A stretch of DNA of 64,000 bases. Origin: Mesorhizobium sp. M2A.F.Ca.ET.046.03.2.1 (GTDB taxonomy: Bacteria; Pseudomonadota; Alphaproteobacteria; Rhizobiales; Rhizobiaceae). Of this stretch, positions 46,299 through 55,022 are shown in pieces. The position numbers and the translations under genes were made by a program. The stretch is from NCBI RefSeq assembly GCF_003952425.1, contig NZ_CP034449.1, positions 5,010,001 through 5,074,000 of the forward strand, given 5' to 3'. The stretch's first letter is position 1, and each line of letters opens with the position of its first letter. The notes under the pieces are model-generated. The model was not told the origin of the DNA. It saw nothing but the letters and a program-made list of their open reading frames with translations, and did no database searches.

Positions 46299-46856
46299 AT
46301 GTCGGCAAGCGAGCGCATGAAGATGGCGGCGGGCGAATGGTACACCTGCATAGACGATGAGCTCGAGGCGCAGCGCTTCGCCGCGCGCGATGCGGTGTTC
46401 GAGCACAATAGCCTGCCGCCCCGGCATCGTGGCAATATAGGGCCTGCTTTGCGGGCGCTGCTTGGTGGCGCGGGCGAAGGGGCTCGCATCGAGGCGCCGT
46501 TCCATTGCGCCTATGGCTTCAATGTGTTTCTCTGCGACGGCGTCTTCCTCAATTCCGGCTGCATCATCCTCGACACCGCGCCGGTGCGCATCGGCAAGGG
46601 CACGCTGCTCGGCCCAAATGTGCAGATCTACTGCGCCGAGCATCATCGCGAGGCCACTGGACGGCTGGCCGGGCTGGAGATCGCAAAACCGGTGACGATC
46701 GGCGACAACGCCTGGGTCGGCGGCAGCGCGGTGATCCTCGCCGGCGTCAGCATAGGCGAGGGCGCCATCGTCGGCGCCGGCGCGGTGGTGACTCGCGACG
46801 TGGCGGCCAACACGACCGTGGTCGGCAACCCGGCGCGGGTTGTCACGCCGCGCTGA
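46299..46856 (+). CDS. Sugar O-acetyltransferase (maltose/NodL-like, LbH fold)
   Basis: A 185-residue left-handed beta-helix acetyltransferase with an N-terminal Mac domain (ASERMKMAAGEWYTCIDDEL). The active-site histidine lies in VQIYCAEHHREATGR, and hexapeptide repeats follow (VTIGDNAWVGGSAVILAGVS). It is related to maltose O-acetyltransferase and NodL. No nod genes are near, so the acceptor is unknown. The ATG at 46299 has a GGGAG site. The last 14 bases overlap the convergent regulator gene. Confidence 0.85.
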   Translation: MSASERMKMAAGEWYTCIDDELEAQRFAARDAVFEHNSLPPRHRGNIGPALRALLGGAGEGARIEAPFHCAYGFNVFLCDGVFLNSGCIILDTAPVRIGKGTLLGPNVQIYCAEHHREATGRLAGLEIAKPVTIGDNAWVGGSAVILAGVSIGEGAIVGAGAVVTRDVAANTTVVGNPARVVTPR

Positions 46857-47820
46857 GCGTCCCCGCGGTCTTGGAAAACTCCCGCCGATATTGCATCGGC
46901 GAGGTTTTCAGCCGCGCGGCGAAATGCTGGCGCAGCGAGGTGGCGCTGCCGAAGCCGGCTTCGAAGGCCACCAGGTCCATCGACTTGTCCGTCTGCTCCA
47001 AAAGCCGCTGCGCCAGCGCGACGCGCTGGTCGGCAAGCCAGTCGCCGAAACTGGTGCCGGTGGTTTTCTGGAAACGGCGCGTGAAGGTGCGGCGGGTGAG
47101 ACCCGCTGCTTCGGCGACGCTGTCGAGACTGTGCGCTTCGCCGAGCGATGCCCGCACGTCATCGAGGGCCTTGGCGAACCGGTCGGCGTTTGGCGTTGGC
47201 GCAAGCGGGCGCTCGATGAACTGTGCCTGGCCGCCCTGCCGGTGCGGTGAGAGCACTACGTGACGAGCGAGCCGCAGCGCCGCCTCCGCGCCATAGCGGG
47301 CGCGCACGATGTGCAGGCAGCAGTCGAGCCCGGCGGCGACGCCGGCGGAAGTGATGACGTCGCCATCGTCGACATAGAGCACGTCGGCGTCGATCGCGAT
47401 GTCTGGATGAAGCGCCTGGAGTTGATCGGCATAGGCCCAGTGAGTCGTTGCCTTACGCCCGGCCAGCAATCCGGCGCCGGCAATGGCGAAGGTGCCGAGG
47501 CACAGACCCACGATCAGCGCGCCGCGCTTATGCGCGCCTTGCAGCGCCTCCTTGAACGGCGCAGCCAGAGGGGCATCGAGGTCCTTCCAGCTTGGAATGA
47601 TGACGATATCGGCCTCGTTGAGCGCCGAAAGATCGTGCGGCACAACGATGCTCAGCCCCGCATCGGTGTGAATGGGTCCCTCCTCCATCGCGCAGACGCG
47701 GAAGTCGAAGCGTGGCAGTCCAAGCCTGGTTCGATCGGCGCCGAACACCAGACAAGGCACGGAGAGGTGGAACGGGCTGATGCCGTCGAAGGCGACAGCG
47801 GCGATGATCGGATTCTTCAT
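46843..47820 (-). CDS. GlxA-family AraC-type regulator (DJ-1/PfpI + HTH)
   Basis: A 325-residue regulator. The N-terminal amidase-like DJ-1/PfpI domain shows IIAAVAFDGISPFHLSVPCL and the elbow IVGLCLGTFAIAGAGLLAGR with Cys. The C-terminal AraC domain has two helix-turn-helices: SLDSVAEAAGLTRRTFTRRF and SMDLVAFEAGFGSATSLRQH. It is divergent from the cysteine hydrolase gene at 47946, which is its probable target. The start could be 9 bases further upstream. Confidence 0.9.
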   Translation of the reverse strand: MKNPIIAAVAFDGISPFHLSVPCLVFGADRTRLGLPRFDFRVCAMEEGPIHTDAGLSIVVPHDLSALNEADIVIIPSWKDLDAPLAAPFKEALQGAHKRGALIVGLCLGTFAIAGAGLLAGRKATTHWAYADQLQALHPDIAIDADVLYVDDGDVITSAGVAAGLDCCLHIVRARYGAEAALRLARHVVLSPHRQGGQAQFIERPLAPTPNADRFAKALDDVRASLGEAHSLDSVAEAAGLTRRTFTRRFQKTTGTSFGDWLADQRVALAQRLLEQTDKSMDLVAFEAGFGSATSLRQHFAARLKTSPMQYRREFSKTAGTLSAA

Positions 47821-47945
47821 GGCTGACATCGTTTGCGTGGATTGGCGAATGTCCCAATTCTTTCGAATGATGTCAATCGGCCACTTTCGGCCACCGGGAC
47901 ATCCGCCTAGCTTTGCGCCCCAACCCGGTCGAAAGGAAAACCACC

Positions 47946-48587
47946 ATGTCAGCACCAGCCACCCAGCCGCGCCGCGCGCTTGTCGTCGTCGATGTCCAGA
48001 ACGACTATGATGGCGGCAACCTCGCCATCCAGCATCCGCCCTTCGCCGAGACGGTCGCCAATGTGGCGCGCGCCATGGACGCGGCCGCGGCGGCCGGCAT
48101 CAAGGTCGTCGTTGTCAAGCAGATGGCGCCCGAGACCTCGCCGATCTTCGCCAAAGGGAGTCACGGGGGCGAGTTGCATCCAGAGATCGCCAGGCGCAGC
48201 CGCGACCATTATGTCGAGAAGACGCTTCCGTCGGTCTTCACCGGCACGGATCTCGAAGCCTGGCTGCGCGCCAATGCCATCGATACGATCGCGGTCGTCG
48301 GCTACATGACCCACAATTGCGATCTGTCGACCATCATCCACGCGGTGCATATGGGCTTTGCCGTCGAGTTCCTTTCGGATTCCAGCGGCTCGGTGCCCTA
48401 TGCCAACAGCGCCGGCTATGCGTCGGCAGAGGACATCCACCGGGTGGTGACGATCATTCTGCAGTCGCGCTTCGCCGCGGTGCTGAAGACCGCCGAATGG
48501 ATCGACTGTCTGAAGACCGGGAAGCTGCCCGGACGCGACACGATTTATGCATCGAACCAGCGGGCCCTGAAGCGGAACGCTGCCTAG
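47946..48587 (+). CDS. Isochorismatase-family cysteine hydrolase
   Basis: A 213-residue protein. The catalytic triad regions are present: Asp in RALVVVDVQNDYDGG, Lys in YVEKTLPSVFTGT, and Cys in VVGYMTHNCDLSTI. Members hydrolyse amides such as nicotinamide or N-carbamoyl compounds. Residues fixing the substrate cannot be judged here. The divergent GlxA-type regulator and an efficient terminator downstream define a one-gene unit. Confidence 0.87.
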   Translation: MSAPATQPRRALVVVDVQNDYDGGNLAIQHPPFAETVANVARAMDAAAAAGIKVVVVKQMAPETSPIFAKGSHGGELHPEIARRSRDHYVEKTLPSVFTGTDLEAWLRANAIDTIAVVGYMTHNCDLSTIIHAVHMGFAVEFLSDSSGSVPYANSAGYASAEDIHRVVTIILQSRFAAVLKTAEWIDCLKTGKLPGRDTIYASNQRALKRNAA

Positions 48588-48598
48588 TCCGGCAAGCA

Positions 48599-48627
48599 AA
48601 GGGCGCCGCGGGCAGCACGGCGCCCTT
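48599..48627. terminator. Bidirectional terminator between hydrolase gene and fhs
   Basis: The arms AAGGGCGCCG and CGGCGCCCTT form a strong hairpin, about 10 bases after the hydrolase stop and 25 bases before the convergent fhs stop. Confidence 0.75.
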
Positions 48628-48651
48628 GATCGTTTTCAGCTCAAAGAATGT

Positions 48652-50331
48652 TTAGAACAGGCCTTCGATCTGACCCTGCTCGTTGAGGAAGATCTTTTCC
48701 GAGGACGGCGCCTTGGGCAGGCCGGGCATGGTCATGACCTCGCCGCAGATGATGACGACGAAGCCGGCGCCGGCCGAGAGCCTGACCTCGCGCACCGGCA
48801 CGGTGTGGCCGGTGGGCGCGCCGCGCAGGTTCGGGTCGGTCGAGAAGGAGTACTGGGTCTTGGCCATGCAGACCGGCAAATTGCCGTAGCCGGCCTGTTC
48901 CCAGGCATGCAGCTGGTCGCGGATCGACTTGTCGGCGATCGCCTCGTCGCCGCGATAGATGCGCTTGACGATGGTGTTGACCTTTTCGAACAGCGGCATC
49001 TCGTCGGGATAGAGCGGCGAGAACTGGGAGGCGCCGGACTCGGCTATTTCGACCACCTTGCGGGCGAGGTCCTCGATGCCGGCCGAGCCTTGCGCCCAGT
49101 GCTTGCACAGGATCGCCTCGGCGCCCTGCGCCTTGACGAAGTCCTTCATCGCCTGGATCTCGGCTTCGGTGTCGGTGGTGAAGTGGTTGATCGCCACCAC
49201 CGCCGGCACGCCGAACTGCTTCACGTTCTCGATGTGACGGCCGAGATTGAGGCAACCCTTCTTGACCGCCTCGATGTTCTCCTTGCCGAGGTCTTCCTTC
49301 TTGATGCCGCCATTCATCTTCATGGCGCGCACGGTGGCGACAATGACAGCCGCCGACGGCTTCAAGCCGGCCTTGCGGCACTTGATGTCGAAGAACTTCT
49401 CCGCGCCGAGGTCGGCGCCGAAGCCGGCTTCGGTAACGACATAGTCGGCGAGCTTCAGCGCGGTCGTGGTGGCGACGACCGAGTTGCAGCCGTGCGCGAT
49501 ATTGGCGAACGGGCCGCCATGCACGAAGGCCGGGTTGTTCTCCAGCGTCTGCACCAGGTTGGGCTGCATGGCATCCTTGAGCAAAACCGCCATGGCGCCG
49601 TCGGCCTTGAGGTCGCGGGCATAGACCGGCGACTTGTCGCGGCGATAGGCGACGATGATGTCGCCGAGACGCTTCTCGAGGTCCTTGAGGTCGGTGGCAA
49701 GGCACAGGATCGCCATCACTTCCGAGGCGACGGTGATGTCGAAGCCGGCTTCACGCGGATAGCCGTTGGCGACGCCGCCCAGCGAACAGATGATCTCGCG
49801 CAGCGCCCGGTCGTTCATGTCCATGACGCGGCGCCAGGCGACGCGGCGGGTGTCGATGCCGAGCTCGTTGCCCCAGTAGATGTGGTTGTCGATCAGCGCC
49901 GACAGCAGATTATGCGCGGTGGTGATGGCGTGGAAATCGCCGGTGAAGTGGAGGTTCATGTCCTCCATCGGCACCACCTGCGCAAGGCCGCCGCCGGCGG
50001 CACCGCCCTTGACGCCGAAATTCGGACCGAGCGAGGCCTCGCGGATGCAGATGATCGCCTTCTTGCCGATGCGGTTGAGGCCGTCGCCGAGGCCGACCGT
50101 GGTGGTCGTCTTGCCTTCGCCGGCGGGCGTCGGGTTGATGGCGGTGACCAGGATCAGCTTGCCATCCTTGTTGCCCTTCACCGACCTGATGAACTCGGCC
50201 GAGACTTTGGCCTTGTCGTGGCCATAGGGCAGCAGATGCTCGGTCGGGATGCCGATTCTGGCGCCGATCTCCTGGATCGGTTTCTTCTTGGCGGCGCGCG
50301 CGATCTCGATGTCGGACTTCACTTCGGCCAT
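48652..50331 (-). CDS. fhs: Formate-tetrahydrofolate ligase
   Basis: A 559-residue enzyme making 10-formyl-THF from formate, THF and ATP for one-carbon metabolism. The nucleotide loop is [20 protein letters not shown]. Other signatures are [39 protein letters not shown] and [16 protein letters not shown]. Length is normal. A GAGGAAAG ribosome site supports the start at 50331. It is monocistronic. Confidence 0.97.
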   Translation of the reverse strand: MAEVKSDIEIARAAKKKPIQEIGARIGIPTEHLLPYGHDKAKVSAEFIRSVKGNKDGKLILVTAINPTPAGEGKTTTTVGLGDGLNRIGKKAIICIREASLGPNFGVKGGAAGGGLAQVVPMEDMNLHFTGDFHAITTAHNLLSALIDNHIYWGNELGIDTRRVAWRRVMDMNDRALREIICSLGGVANGYPREAGFDITVASEVMAILCLATDLKDLEKRLGDIIVAYRRDKSPVYARDLKADGAMAVLLKDAMQPNLVQTLENNPAFVHGGPFANIAHGCNSVVATTTALKLADYVVTEAGFGADLGAEKFFDIKCRKAGLKPSAAVIVATVRAMKMNGGIKKEDLGKENIEAVKKGCLNLGRHIENVKQFGVPAVVAINHFTTDTEAEIQAMKDFVKAQGAEAILCKHWAQGSAGIEDLARKVVEIAESGASQFSPLYPDEMPLFEKVNTIVKRIYRGDEAIADKSIRDQLHAWEQAGYGNLPVCMAKTQYSFSTDPNLRGAPTGHTVPVREVRLSAGAGFVVIICGEVMTMPGLPKAPSSEKIFLNEQGQIEGLF

Positions 50332-50650
50332 GACGGCTTTCCTCTGGAGTAGGCGGTGGAGGGGAGGGGTTCGATCATTCGTGCATGGTCGAAACGCCGC
50401 CCGGACGCAAGGTCATGTTCTAACCTTGTCGCTGGCGCGGCGTCAACTTCCATGCAACTATGTTTCCTGTTAAGAAAGAGTGTTCCTGTCGCCGGGCCTC
50501 TTCCAAGGCAGCCGTCTCGGGCCCGGTCGTTGCGCCGTATAGAAGCCAGAGCGGGGGCGGTTTCGCCGTCTCAAAACAGCCGCCTAATGCGCGAAAAGCG
50601 ACAGGGGCCACGGCGCAAATCCGCCATCGCCCTGTCGGCCCGAGACGGTG
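50332..50650. other. Intergenic region upstream of fhs
   Basis: About 320 bases between fhs and the DUF2333-like gene, both on the minus strand. I see no gene, tRNA or riboswitch. It should hold the fhs promoter and the end of the DUF2333-like transcript. Confidence 0.5.
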
Positions 50651-51775
50651 CTATTGGGTCAGAACGTTGCTGATCTCGACCATGTTGGAGCGCACGCGCA
50701 GGATGTAGAAGCCCATCGTCGTCAGATGCGTCGGCAACAGCCAGCCATCCTCGCGGCCATTGGCGATGATGAAGGGCTGGATGCGTAGCGCCGAGACGAA
50801 CTGCGAATCCATCGTGTCCCACAGGCTCTGCAGGTGCTTTTCCTTGAGCACGTCCTCGAAGTCGGCCTGGGCGCCCTTCATGAGGCCGTAATAGGCATAG
50901 AGCTGGCCATAGGCGAACCAGAAGCGGTCGTCGGCGCGGGTATCGAACCATCCGTTGTTGTGGTTTTCGGCGCGCTCCTTGAGGATCGCCGAAGTCGAGC
51001 CGATATCCGAAGCGATGCGGTCGATATATTGCTTGAGATTGTCGGCGCGCGCGTCGAACGTCGCCTGGCAGGTGGCGAGCCGGGCGTTGAAGGAACGCAG
51101 CTTGCGCACCGCGTCGCGATAGTAGCTCGGCGTCGGCGTCTTGGGGCCGAAGGGGTTCAGGCCGAAATACCAGGTGTACTCGTCGAACTGCAGATTGCCG
51201 CGTGCGTCCTGCAGGTCGGCATCGATCTGCGAAGTCGTGCGCACGCGGCCGAGATTGTCGGCAAGCTCGGTCGCGGTGCGGCGCACCGCCTGGTTGATGC
51301 CGCGCTGGAAGGACGCCTTGTTGTCCATCCAGGGCGTGTTGTCCCAGTCGATGCCGAACAGGCCGAGCTTGTAGAGGATCATCGACGAGATCCAGGCATT
51401 CTGGTTGACGTTGAAGTCCGTCAGGTCGGCGGCGACCTGGGCGATCGCCGAGTTGCCGCAGGTCTTGGCCGTGTCGGTGCCAGCGCCGGCGGAGACCTGC
51501 TCGCCGGCCGACACGTTGCGCTTCTCGAATGTGTAGGTGTCGGGATAGTTCGGGTTGAAATTGTTCCACCACTGCGTGGCGTAGAAGAAATTGGCGTAGA
51601 GGCCGATCAGCACCAGGAGGGCGAGACCGACCACCGCCTTCAGGATCCAGCCGCGCTGTCCGTACCAGCGGCCGACCCACATGAACGGCCACAGAATGAC
51701 GCCGATGACGAAGCCGATGCCGCGGCCGATCCACTGGAAGATCTGGGTGAAGAAGTTCACGATTGGGTCGAGCAT
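50651..51775 (-). CDS. DUF2333-like inner-membrane protein
   Basis: A 374-residue protein. Residues 1-40 are amphipathic and hydrophobic (RGIGFVIGVILWPFMWVGRW), a transmembrane helix follows (ILKAVVGLALLVLIGLYANF), and the rest is probably periplasmic. A conserved-looking core is DFNVNQNAWISSMILYKLGL, then FDEYTWYFGLNPFGPKTPTP and RFWFAYGQLYAYYGLMKGAQ. This fits DUF2333, a family without known function. It is the last gene of the minus-strand AAA cluster and lies 105 bases behind the DUF6638-like gene. Confidence 0.8.
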   Translation of the reverse strand: MLDPIVNFFTQIFQWIGRGIGFVIGVILWPFMWVGRWYGQRGWILKAVVGLALLVLIGLYANFFYATQWWNNFNPNYPDTYTFEKRNVSAGEQVSAGAGTDTAKTCGNSAIAQVAADLTDFNVNQNAWISSMILYKLGLFGIDWDNTPWMDNKASFQRGINQAVRRTATELADNLGRVRTTSQIDADLQDARGNLQFDEYTWYFGLNPFGPKTPTPSYYRDAVRKLRSFNARLATCQATFDARADNLKQYIDRIASDIGSTSAILKERAENHNNGWFDTRADDRFWFAYGQLYAYYGLMKGAQADFEDVLKEKHLQSLWDTMDSQFVSALRIQPFIIANGREDGWLLPTHLTTMGFYILRVRSNMVEISNVLTQ

Positions 51776-51793
51776 GGCTGTGGCACCCCCTTA

Positions 51794-51877
51794 GAGCATT
51801 TCACCGTTTCAAGGGAAACGGCGATCTGCCTTAACCCTTTGTTTTGGCGCAATTCCGGGCGGAAAACCGCCCAGACT
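51794..51877. repeat. Rhizobial intergenic palindromic repeat, partial copy
   Basis: Begins AGAGCATTTCACCGTTTC and contains the hairpin CCGTTTC-AAG-GGAAACGG (51804-51821). It continues with CCTTTGTTTTGGCGCAATTC and GGGCGGAAAACCGCCC. The pattern of GAGCATTT..., TTTGTTTT and GGAAAACCG is one I associate with repeats between genes in Mesorhizobium-like genomes. The related block at 58181 shares it. Confidence 0.5.
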
Positions 51878-51880
51878 CTT

Positions 51881-53188
51881 CTAGTCAGTCAGGCCGTAAA
51901 GGCGCGCGCGGAACGCCGCCTTGTCCTTCAAATATGTGGTTTTCAGAACGTCCACAACATGGCTTCGCCAGGCGTCGCTGTAGCTCTCATAGTCCTTGTA
52001 GAAGCCGGGCTTGTTGAAGACGTAGCGCGAGACGAAGTCCTGCGGCACGAAATCCGAGATCAGCTGGTTGGTCAGCCAGGCATCGGGATGTTCGGGCTTG
52101 GCGCGCACGACCAGGAAGCGCTGGCGCGGCGGCACGTCCTCGATCTTGAGATGGCCGAGTTGGGCGATCTCGCGCTTGGCGGCGTTGAGGAAGGGAAAGT
52201 TCCCGTCCTGGGCGATCAGGTCGGCATGGCCGTGGATCCAGGTCTGCAGCCAGACCTTGTCAACATCGGTTAGGTTGCGGTTGGGCTCGGCATCGCGGAT
52301 CAGCGCGCGCACGACCATCTCGGCGCGGTGCTCGAGATAGCCGGAGGCCTCGATCCACGAGGCGCGCGGCAGGTCGAGGCGGCCGGTGGCGGCAAGGAAG
52401 CGGAAAACCTTGTCGGCATCGTTGATCGACAGGTAGCTGACCTGCCAGGGGCGTGAGCGGCGGAAGCCGGGAGCGGCCGGATCGCAGATCACCGTTGTCA
52501 TGTCGGGATCGACGAAGACATAGAGGCCGCCGAAATGGCTGGTCCAGTAGGCATTGTGGCGGAAGATCACCTGGTCGGGGACCAGCGCGTTCTCGCGGAT
52601 GTCGCCGCAGATTTTGGCCAGATCGACCATGCGCTGCAGCATGGCATTGTCGCGCCAGGCGTCTGGCTCCTGCTTCAGCCGGTCGACCAGCTTGCCGAGC
52701 TCGGCCGCCTTTCCCAGCACATCCTCGGCCGACAGCACCTTGAACTCGACCTGGTTGATCGAAAGCAGGTCCTCGATGTCGTTGACCTTGGGGACCGAGT
52801 CCTCGATCTCGCCGTAGATCACGTCCTTGATGGTCAGCGCGTCGATGGCGCGCCTGTTCTTCGACATGAACTCGAACATCAGCTGCGAGGTGTTGGAGAA
52901 GGCGGTGTGCACCACGGGCAGATCGATCTGCGACGGCGTCAGGATAATGAAGCGGCGGTTGACCTCGTTGGGATCGAGATAGTCGAAGTCGCCGCACTCC
53001 TCGGCGATCTCGGGCGAGAAGCCGGTGCGGTCGATCTGGAAGCTCTTCAACCTGGTCGGCTCGAGGCCGAAGGCGACAAGCGCCTTGTTGTAGCGCTGGA
53101 TGAGATGCGGCTCGTCGACGGCGAGCAGCCTGCCGTAGATCAGCTCGTTATCGCGCAGGAGGTCGGGTTTCTTGGCGGTGGGCTTCAT
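51881..53188 (-). CDS. DUF6638-like protein of the AAA cluster, unknown function
   Basis: A 435-residue soluble protein with no signal peptide or membrane segment. Its features are DNELIYGRLLAVDEPHLIQR near the start, AFSNTSQLMFEFMSKNRRAI, IFRHNAYWTSHFGGLYVFVD and the Trp-rich VDKVWLQTWIHGHADLIAQD. The family name is from memory and only moderately sure. It lies between the DUF2333-like gene and, beyond an IS insertion, the AAA ATPase gene. The ATG at 53188 fits, since the frame above runs into the repeat element. Confidence 0.7.
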   Translation of the reverse strand: MKPTAKKPDLLRDNELIYGRLLAVDEPHLIQRYNKALVAFGLEPTRLKSFQIDRTGFSPEIAEECGDFDYLDPNEVNRRFIILTPSQIDLPVVHTAFSNTSQLMFEFMSKNRRAIDALTIKDVIYGEIEDSVPKVNDIEDLLSINQVEFKVLSAEDVLGKAAELGKLVDRLKQEPDAWRDNAMLQRMVDLAKICGDIRENALVPDQVIFRHNAYWTSHFGGLYVFVDPDMTTVICDPAAPGFRRSRPWQVSYLSINDADKVFRFLAATGRLDLPRASWIEASGYLEHRAEMVVRALIRDAEPNRNLTDVDKVWLQTWIHGHADLIAQDGNFPFLNAAKREIAQLGHLKIEDVPPRQRFLVVRAKPEHPDAWLTNQLISDFVPQDFVSRYVFNKPGFYKDYESYSDAWRSHVVDVLKTTYLKDKAAFRARLYGLTD

Positions 53189-53192
53189 CTTT

Positions 53193-53248
53193 CCTTCTCC
53201 CCGTTCACGGGGAGAAGGTGCCCGAAGGGCGGATGAGGGGCGGCGCCA
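53193..53248. repeat. REP-like palindrome, copy A
   Basis: The hairpin CCTTCTCCCCGT-TC-ACGGGGAGAAGG (53193-53218) is followed by the tail TGCCCGAAGGGCGGATGAGG. The same unit in opposite orientation lies at 53662-53700 and is interrupted by an IS. This is a common intergenic repeat type in rhizobia. Confidence 0.75.
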
Positions 53249-53255
53249 ATGCTCA

Positions 53256-53655
53256 TCATCCTTGCTCCGATCTTGCGGCCGGCAGAAATTTCGCATCGAC
53301 CCCAATCATCTTTCGATCCAACCGACCATCCAGCGCCGCAACAATCGTATCCAGCACGCTCGCGCAGTTGGTCAAAACATCTGCGTGCCAAACCCTCAAT
53401 ACGGACCAACCGTTTCCGTTCATCGTCTCGTCCCTGTATCGACCGGGCATGTTGGCTGCCGTCAACCTCGACAACCAGATTGGCTCCGCGGCAAGCGAAG
53501 TCCGCGAAGTAAGGGCCGATCGGCAGTTGGCGAACAAACTTGTGGCCGTTCAATCGCCGCCCCCGCAGTTCATGCCACAGCCGTTCCTCCGCATCGTTTT
53601 CGACCTGCCGCAGCTCGCGGGCTCTCTTAACCTTTGGCTCATTTCTGCCACGCAT
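53256..53655 (-). pseudogene. DUF559 (Vsr-like nuclease fold) gene, frameshifted
   Basis: Two frames make one DUF559 protein. The first reads MRGRNEPKVKRARELRQVEN to NLVVEVDGSQHA. After one extra base near 53447 it continues GRYRDETMNGNGWSVLRVWH and ADVLTNCASVLDTIVAALDG. The restriction-endonuclease-like core (E...VVEVDG) is intact up to the shift. DUF559 genes often sit alone between REP-like repeats, as here. Function is unknown. Either it is decayed or the shift is a sequence error. Confidence 0.8.
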
Positions 53656-53661
53656 GGCGCT

Positions 53662-53700
53662 GCCCCTCATCCGCCCTTCGGGCACCTTCTCCCCGTGAAC
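53662..53700. repeat. REP-like palindrome, copy B (left part, split by the IS)
   Basis: This is copy A in inverted orientation: GCCCCTCATCCGCCCTTCGG, then CACCTTCTCCCCGTGAAC. The second hairpin arm ACGGGGAGAAGG is found at 55005-55016, on the far side of the IS element. Copies A and B flank the DUF559 gene as inverted repeats. Confidence 0.75.
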
Positions 53701-53701
53701 G

Positions 53702-54998
53702 CAGGGCTGTCCGGGGAAAGGTTCGGGTGAATCGAAATGCCGCATGTGCATGCCCCGTAAGACGGGGATTTTCCGTCTACCTTCTGGTTGTCGAGACTCA
53801 GAAAGGGAACGGGGCATGCGCTTTACGCCTAGCATTCTTGGCAAGCTGGTTGAACCGATCAATCGTCGCCGCTTCCAGACGATTGTGGATAGCCATGACG
53901 GGGATGCGTATGACAAGTCGTTCAAGAGCTGGGACCATCTCGTGGTGTTGATCTATGCTCAGCTCAGCGGCGCGACGAGCCTTCGCAGCCTGCAAGCCGG
54001 CTGGAACGCCAACTGCCAGCACCATTACCACCTCGGCAGCGACCTGTTGCGGCGCTCGACCTTGTCGGACGCCAACCGGCGCCGCCCTGTAGCCGTCTTC
54101 GCCGAGACGTTCGCCCTGCTTGCAGGCCAACTCGACCGGCAGATGCGTCGCGAAGGCAGTGCCATGCTGCGGCTGATCGATTCCACGCCCATCCCGCTCG
54201 GCAAGCTTTGCGACTGGGCCAAGTCGAACGGCCGCATCCGCGGCATGAAGCTGCATATCGTCTATGATCCAGACAGCGACTGTCCGCGCGTCCTCGACAT
54301 CACCGATGCCAACGTCAACGACGCCCAGATCGGCCGCACCATCTCTATCGAAGACGGTGCGACCTACGTGTTCGACAAGGGTTACTGCCACTACGGCTGG
54401 TGGACGGCGATCGCGGCGGCGCAAGCCTTCTTCGTCACCCGGCCCAAAACCAACATGGGGCTCAAGCTGGTGTGCGATCGTCCCCTCGCAGCCATGCACG
54501 GCGATGGCTTCACCGTGCTTGAGGATGCCGAGGTGAGCTTTGCCAGCAAAGGCGATTCCAAACTGCCGATCCGCTTGCGTCGCATCATCGTGAAGCGAGA
54601 CGAAGGCGACACCATCACGCTGCTGACCAACGATCTCGAGCGCTCGGCCGCCGACATAGCAGCCCTCTACAAGGGGCGCTGGCAGATTGAGCTCCTGTTC
54701 CGCTGGATCAAGCAGCACCTCAAGATCCGTAAGTTCCTCGGCAACAATGACAACGCCATCCGCCTGCAGCTCTTCGCCGCCATGATCGCCTATGCGCTGT
54801 TGCGCATTGCAGCGCGCGCATATCGCGTTGCACTGCCGATCCTGCGCTTCACCGACCTGGTGACACGATGCCTGTTCGAGCGGCGCCACATCGCCGCCAT
54901 CGACAAACCGCCGCCCGTCAATCCAAGTCGAAGGTACCCCCGCTGCTCTCCCGATCAGATGAGCCTCGACTATGTCTAACTTTCCCCGGACAGCCCTG
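53702..54998 (+). mobile_element. IS4-family insertion sequence, complete (1297 bp)
   Basis: The perfect terminal inverted repeat CAGGGCTGTCCGGGGAAAG lies at 53702-53720 and inverted at 54980-54998. Five more bases (GAACG/CGTTC) extend the symmetry outward. One transposase gene fills the element. It is inserted in the loop of REP-like copy B. No clear direct target duplication is seen, because the target itself is palindromic. All motifs are intact, so the element may be active. Confidence 0.9.
53816..54979 (+). CDS. IS4-family transposase (DDE)
   Basis: A 387-residue transposase. It begins MRFTPSILGKLVEPINRRRF with an N-terminal DUF4372-like domain (SWDHLVVLIYAQLSGATSLR). The DDE catalytic residues are D122 (LIDSTPI), D187 (YVFDKGYCHYGWW) and E292. 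The IS4 signature Y-2-R-3-E-6-K appears as Y285, R288, E292 and K299 in YKGRWQIELLFRWIKQHL. The start at 53816 has an AGGGAACG site. The stop lies just before the right inverted repeat. Confidence 0.95.
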   Translation: MRFTPSILGKLVEPINRRRFQTIVDSHDGDAYDKSFKSWDHLVVLIYAQLSGATSLRSLQAGWNANCQHHYHLGSDLLRRSTLSDANRRRPVAVFAETFALLAGQLDRQMRREGSAMLRLIDSTPIPLGKLCDWAKSNGRIRGMKLHIVYDPDSDCPRVLDITDANVNDAQIGRTISIEDGATYVFDKGYCHYGWWTAIAAAQAFFVTRPKTNMGLKLVCDRPLAAMHGDGFTVLEDAEVSFASKGDSKLPIRLRRIIVKRDEGDTITLLTNDLERSAADIAALYKGRWQIELLFRWIKQHLKIRKFLGNNDNAIRLQLFAAMIAYALLRIAARAYRVALPILRFTDLVTRCLFERRHIAAIDKPPPVNPSRRYPRCSPDQMSLDYV

Positions 54999-55022
54999 CG
55001 TTCCACGGGGAGAAGGAAAAGA

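Noticed and set aside
44340..46646. 768-codon reading frame fused to the flavoprotein gene
   Set aside because: The upstream third is another frame of the DUF4126 and acetyltransferase genes. The FAD motif and ATG at 45716 mark the true start.
46299..46856. nodL assignment for the sugar O-acetyltransferase
   Set aside because: NodL and maltose acetyltransferases share the visible motifs, and no nod box or nod gene is present in the window.
48805..50352. 515-codon open frame opposite fhs
   Set aside because: Antisense shadow. The fhs reading frame is complete and highly conserved.
53256..53537. 93-codon minus-strand ORF as an independent gene
   Set aside because: Its sequence is the second half of the frameshifted DUF559 gene and its start lies inside the conserved core.
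53690..55016. Direct target-site duplication flanking the IS4 element
   Set aside because: The flanks are inverted (GTGAACG and CGTTCCAC) because the target is a hairpin. No direct repeat longer than 3 bases could be defended.
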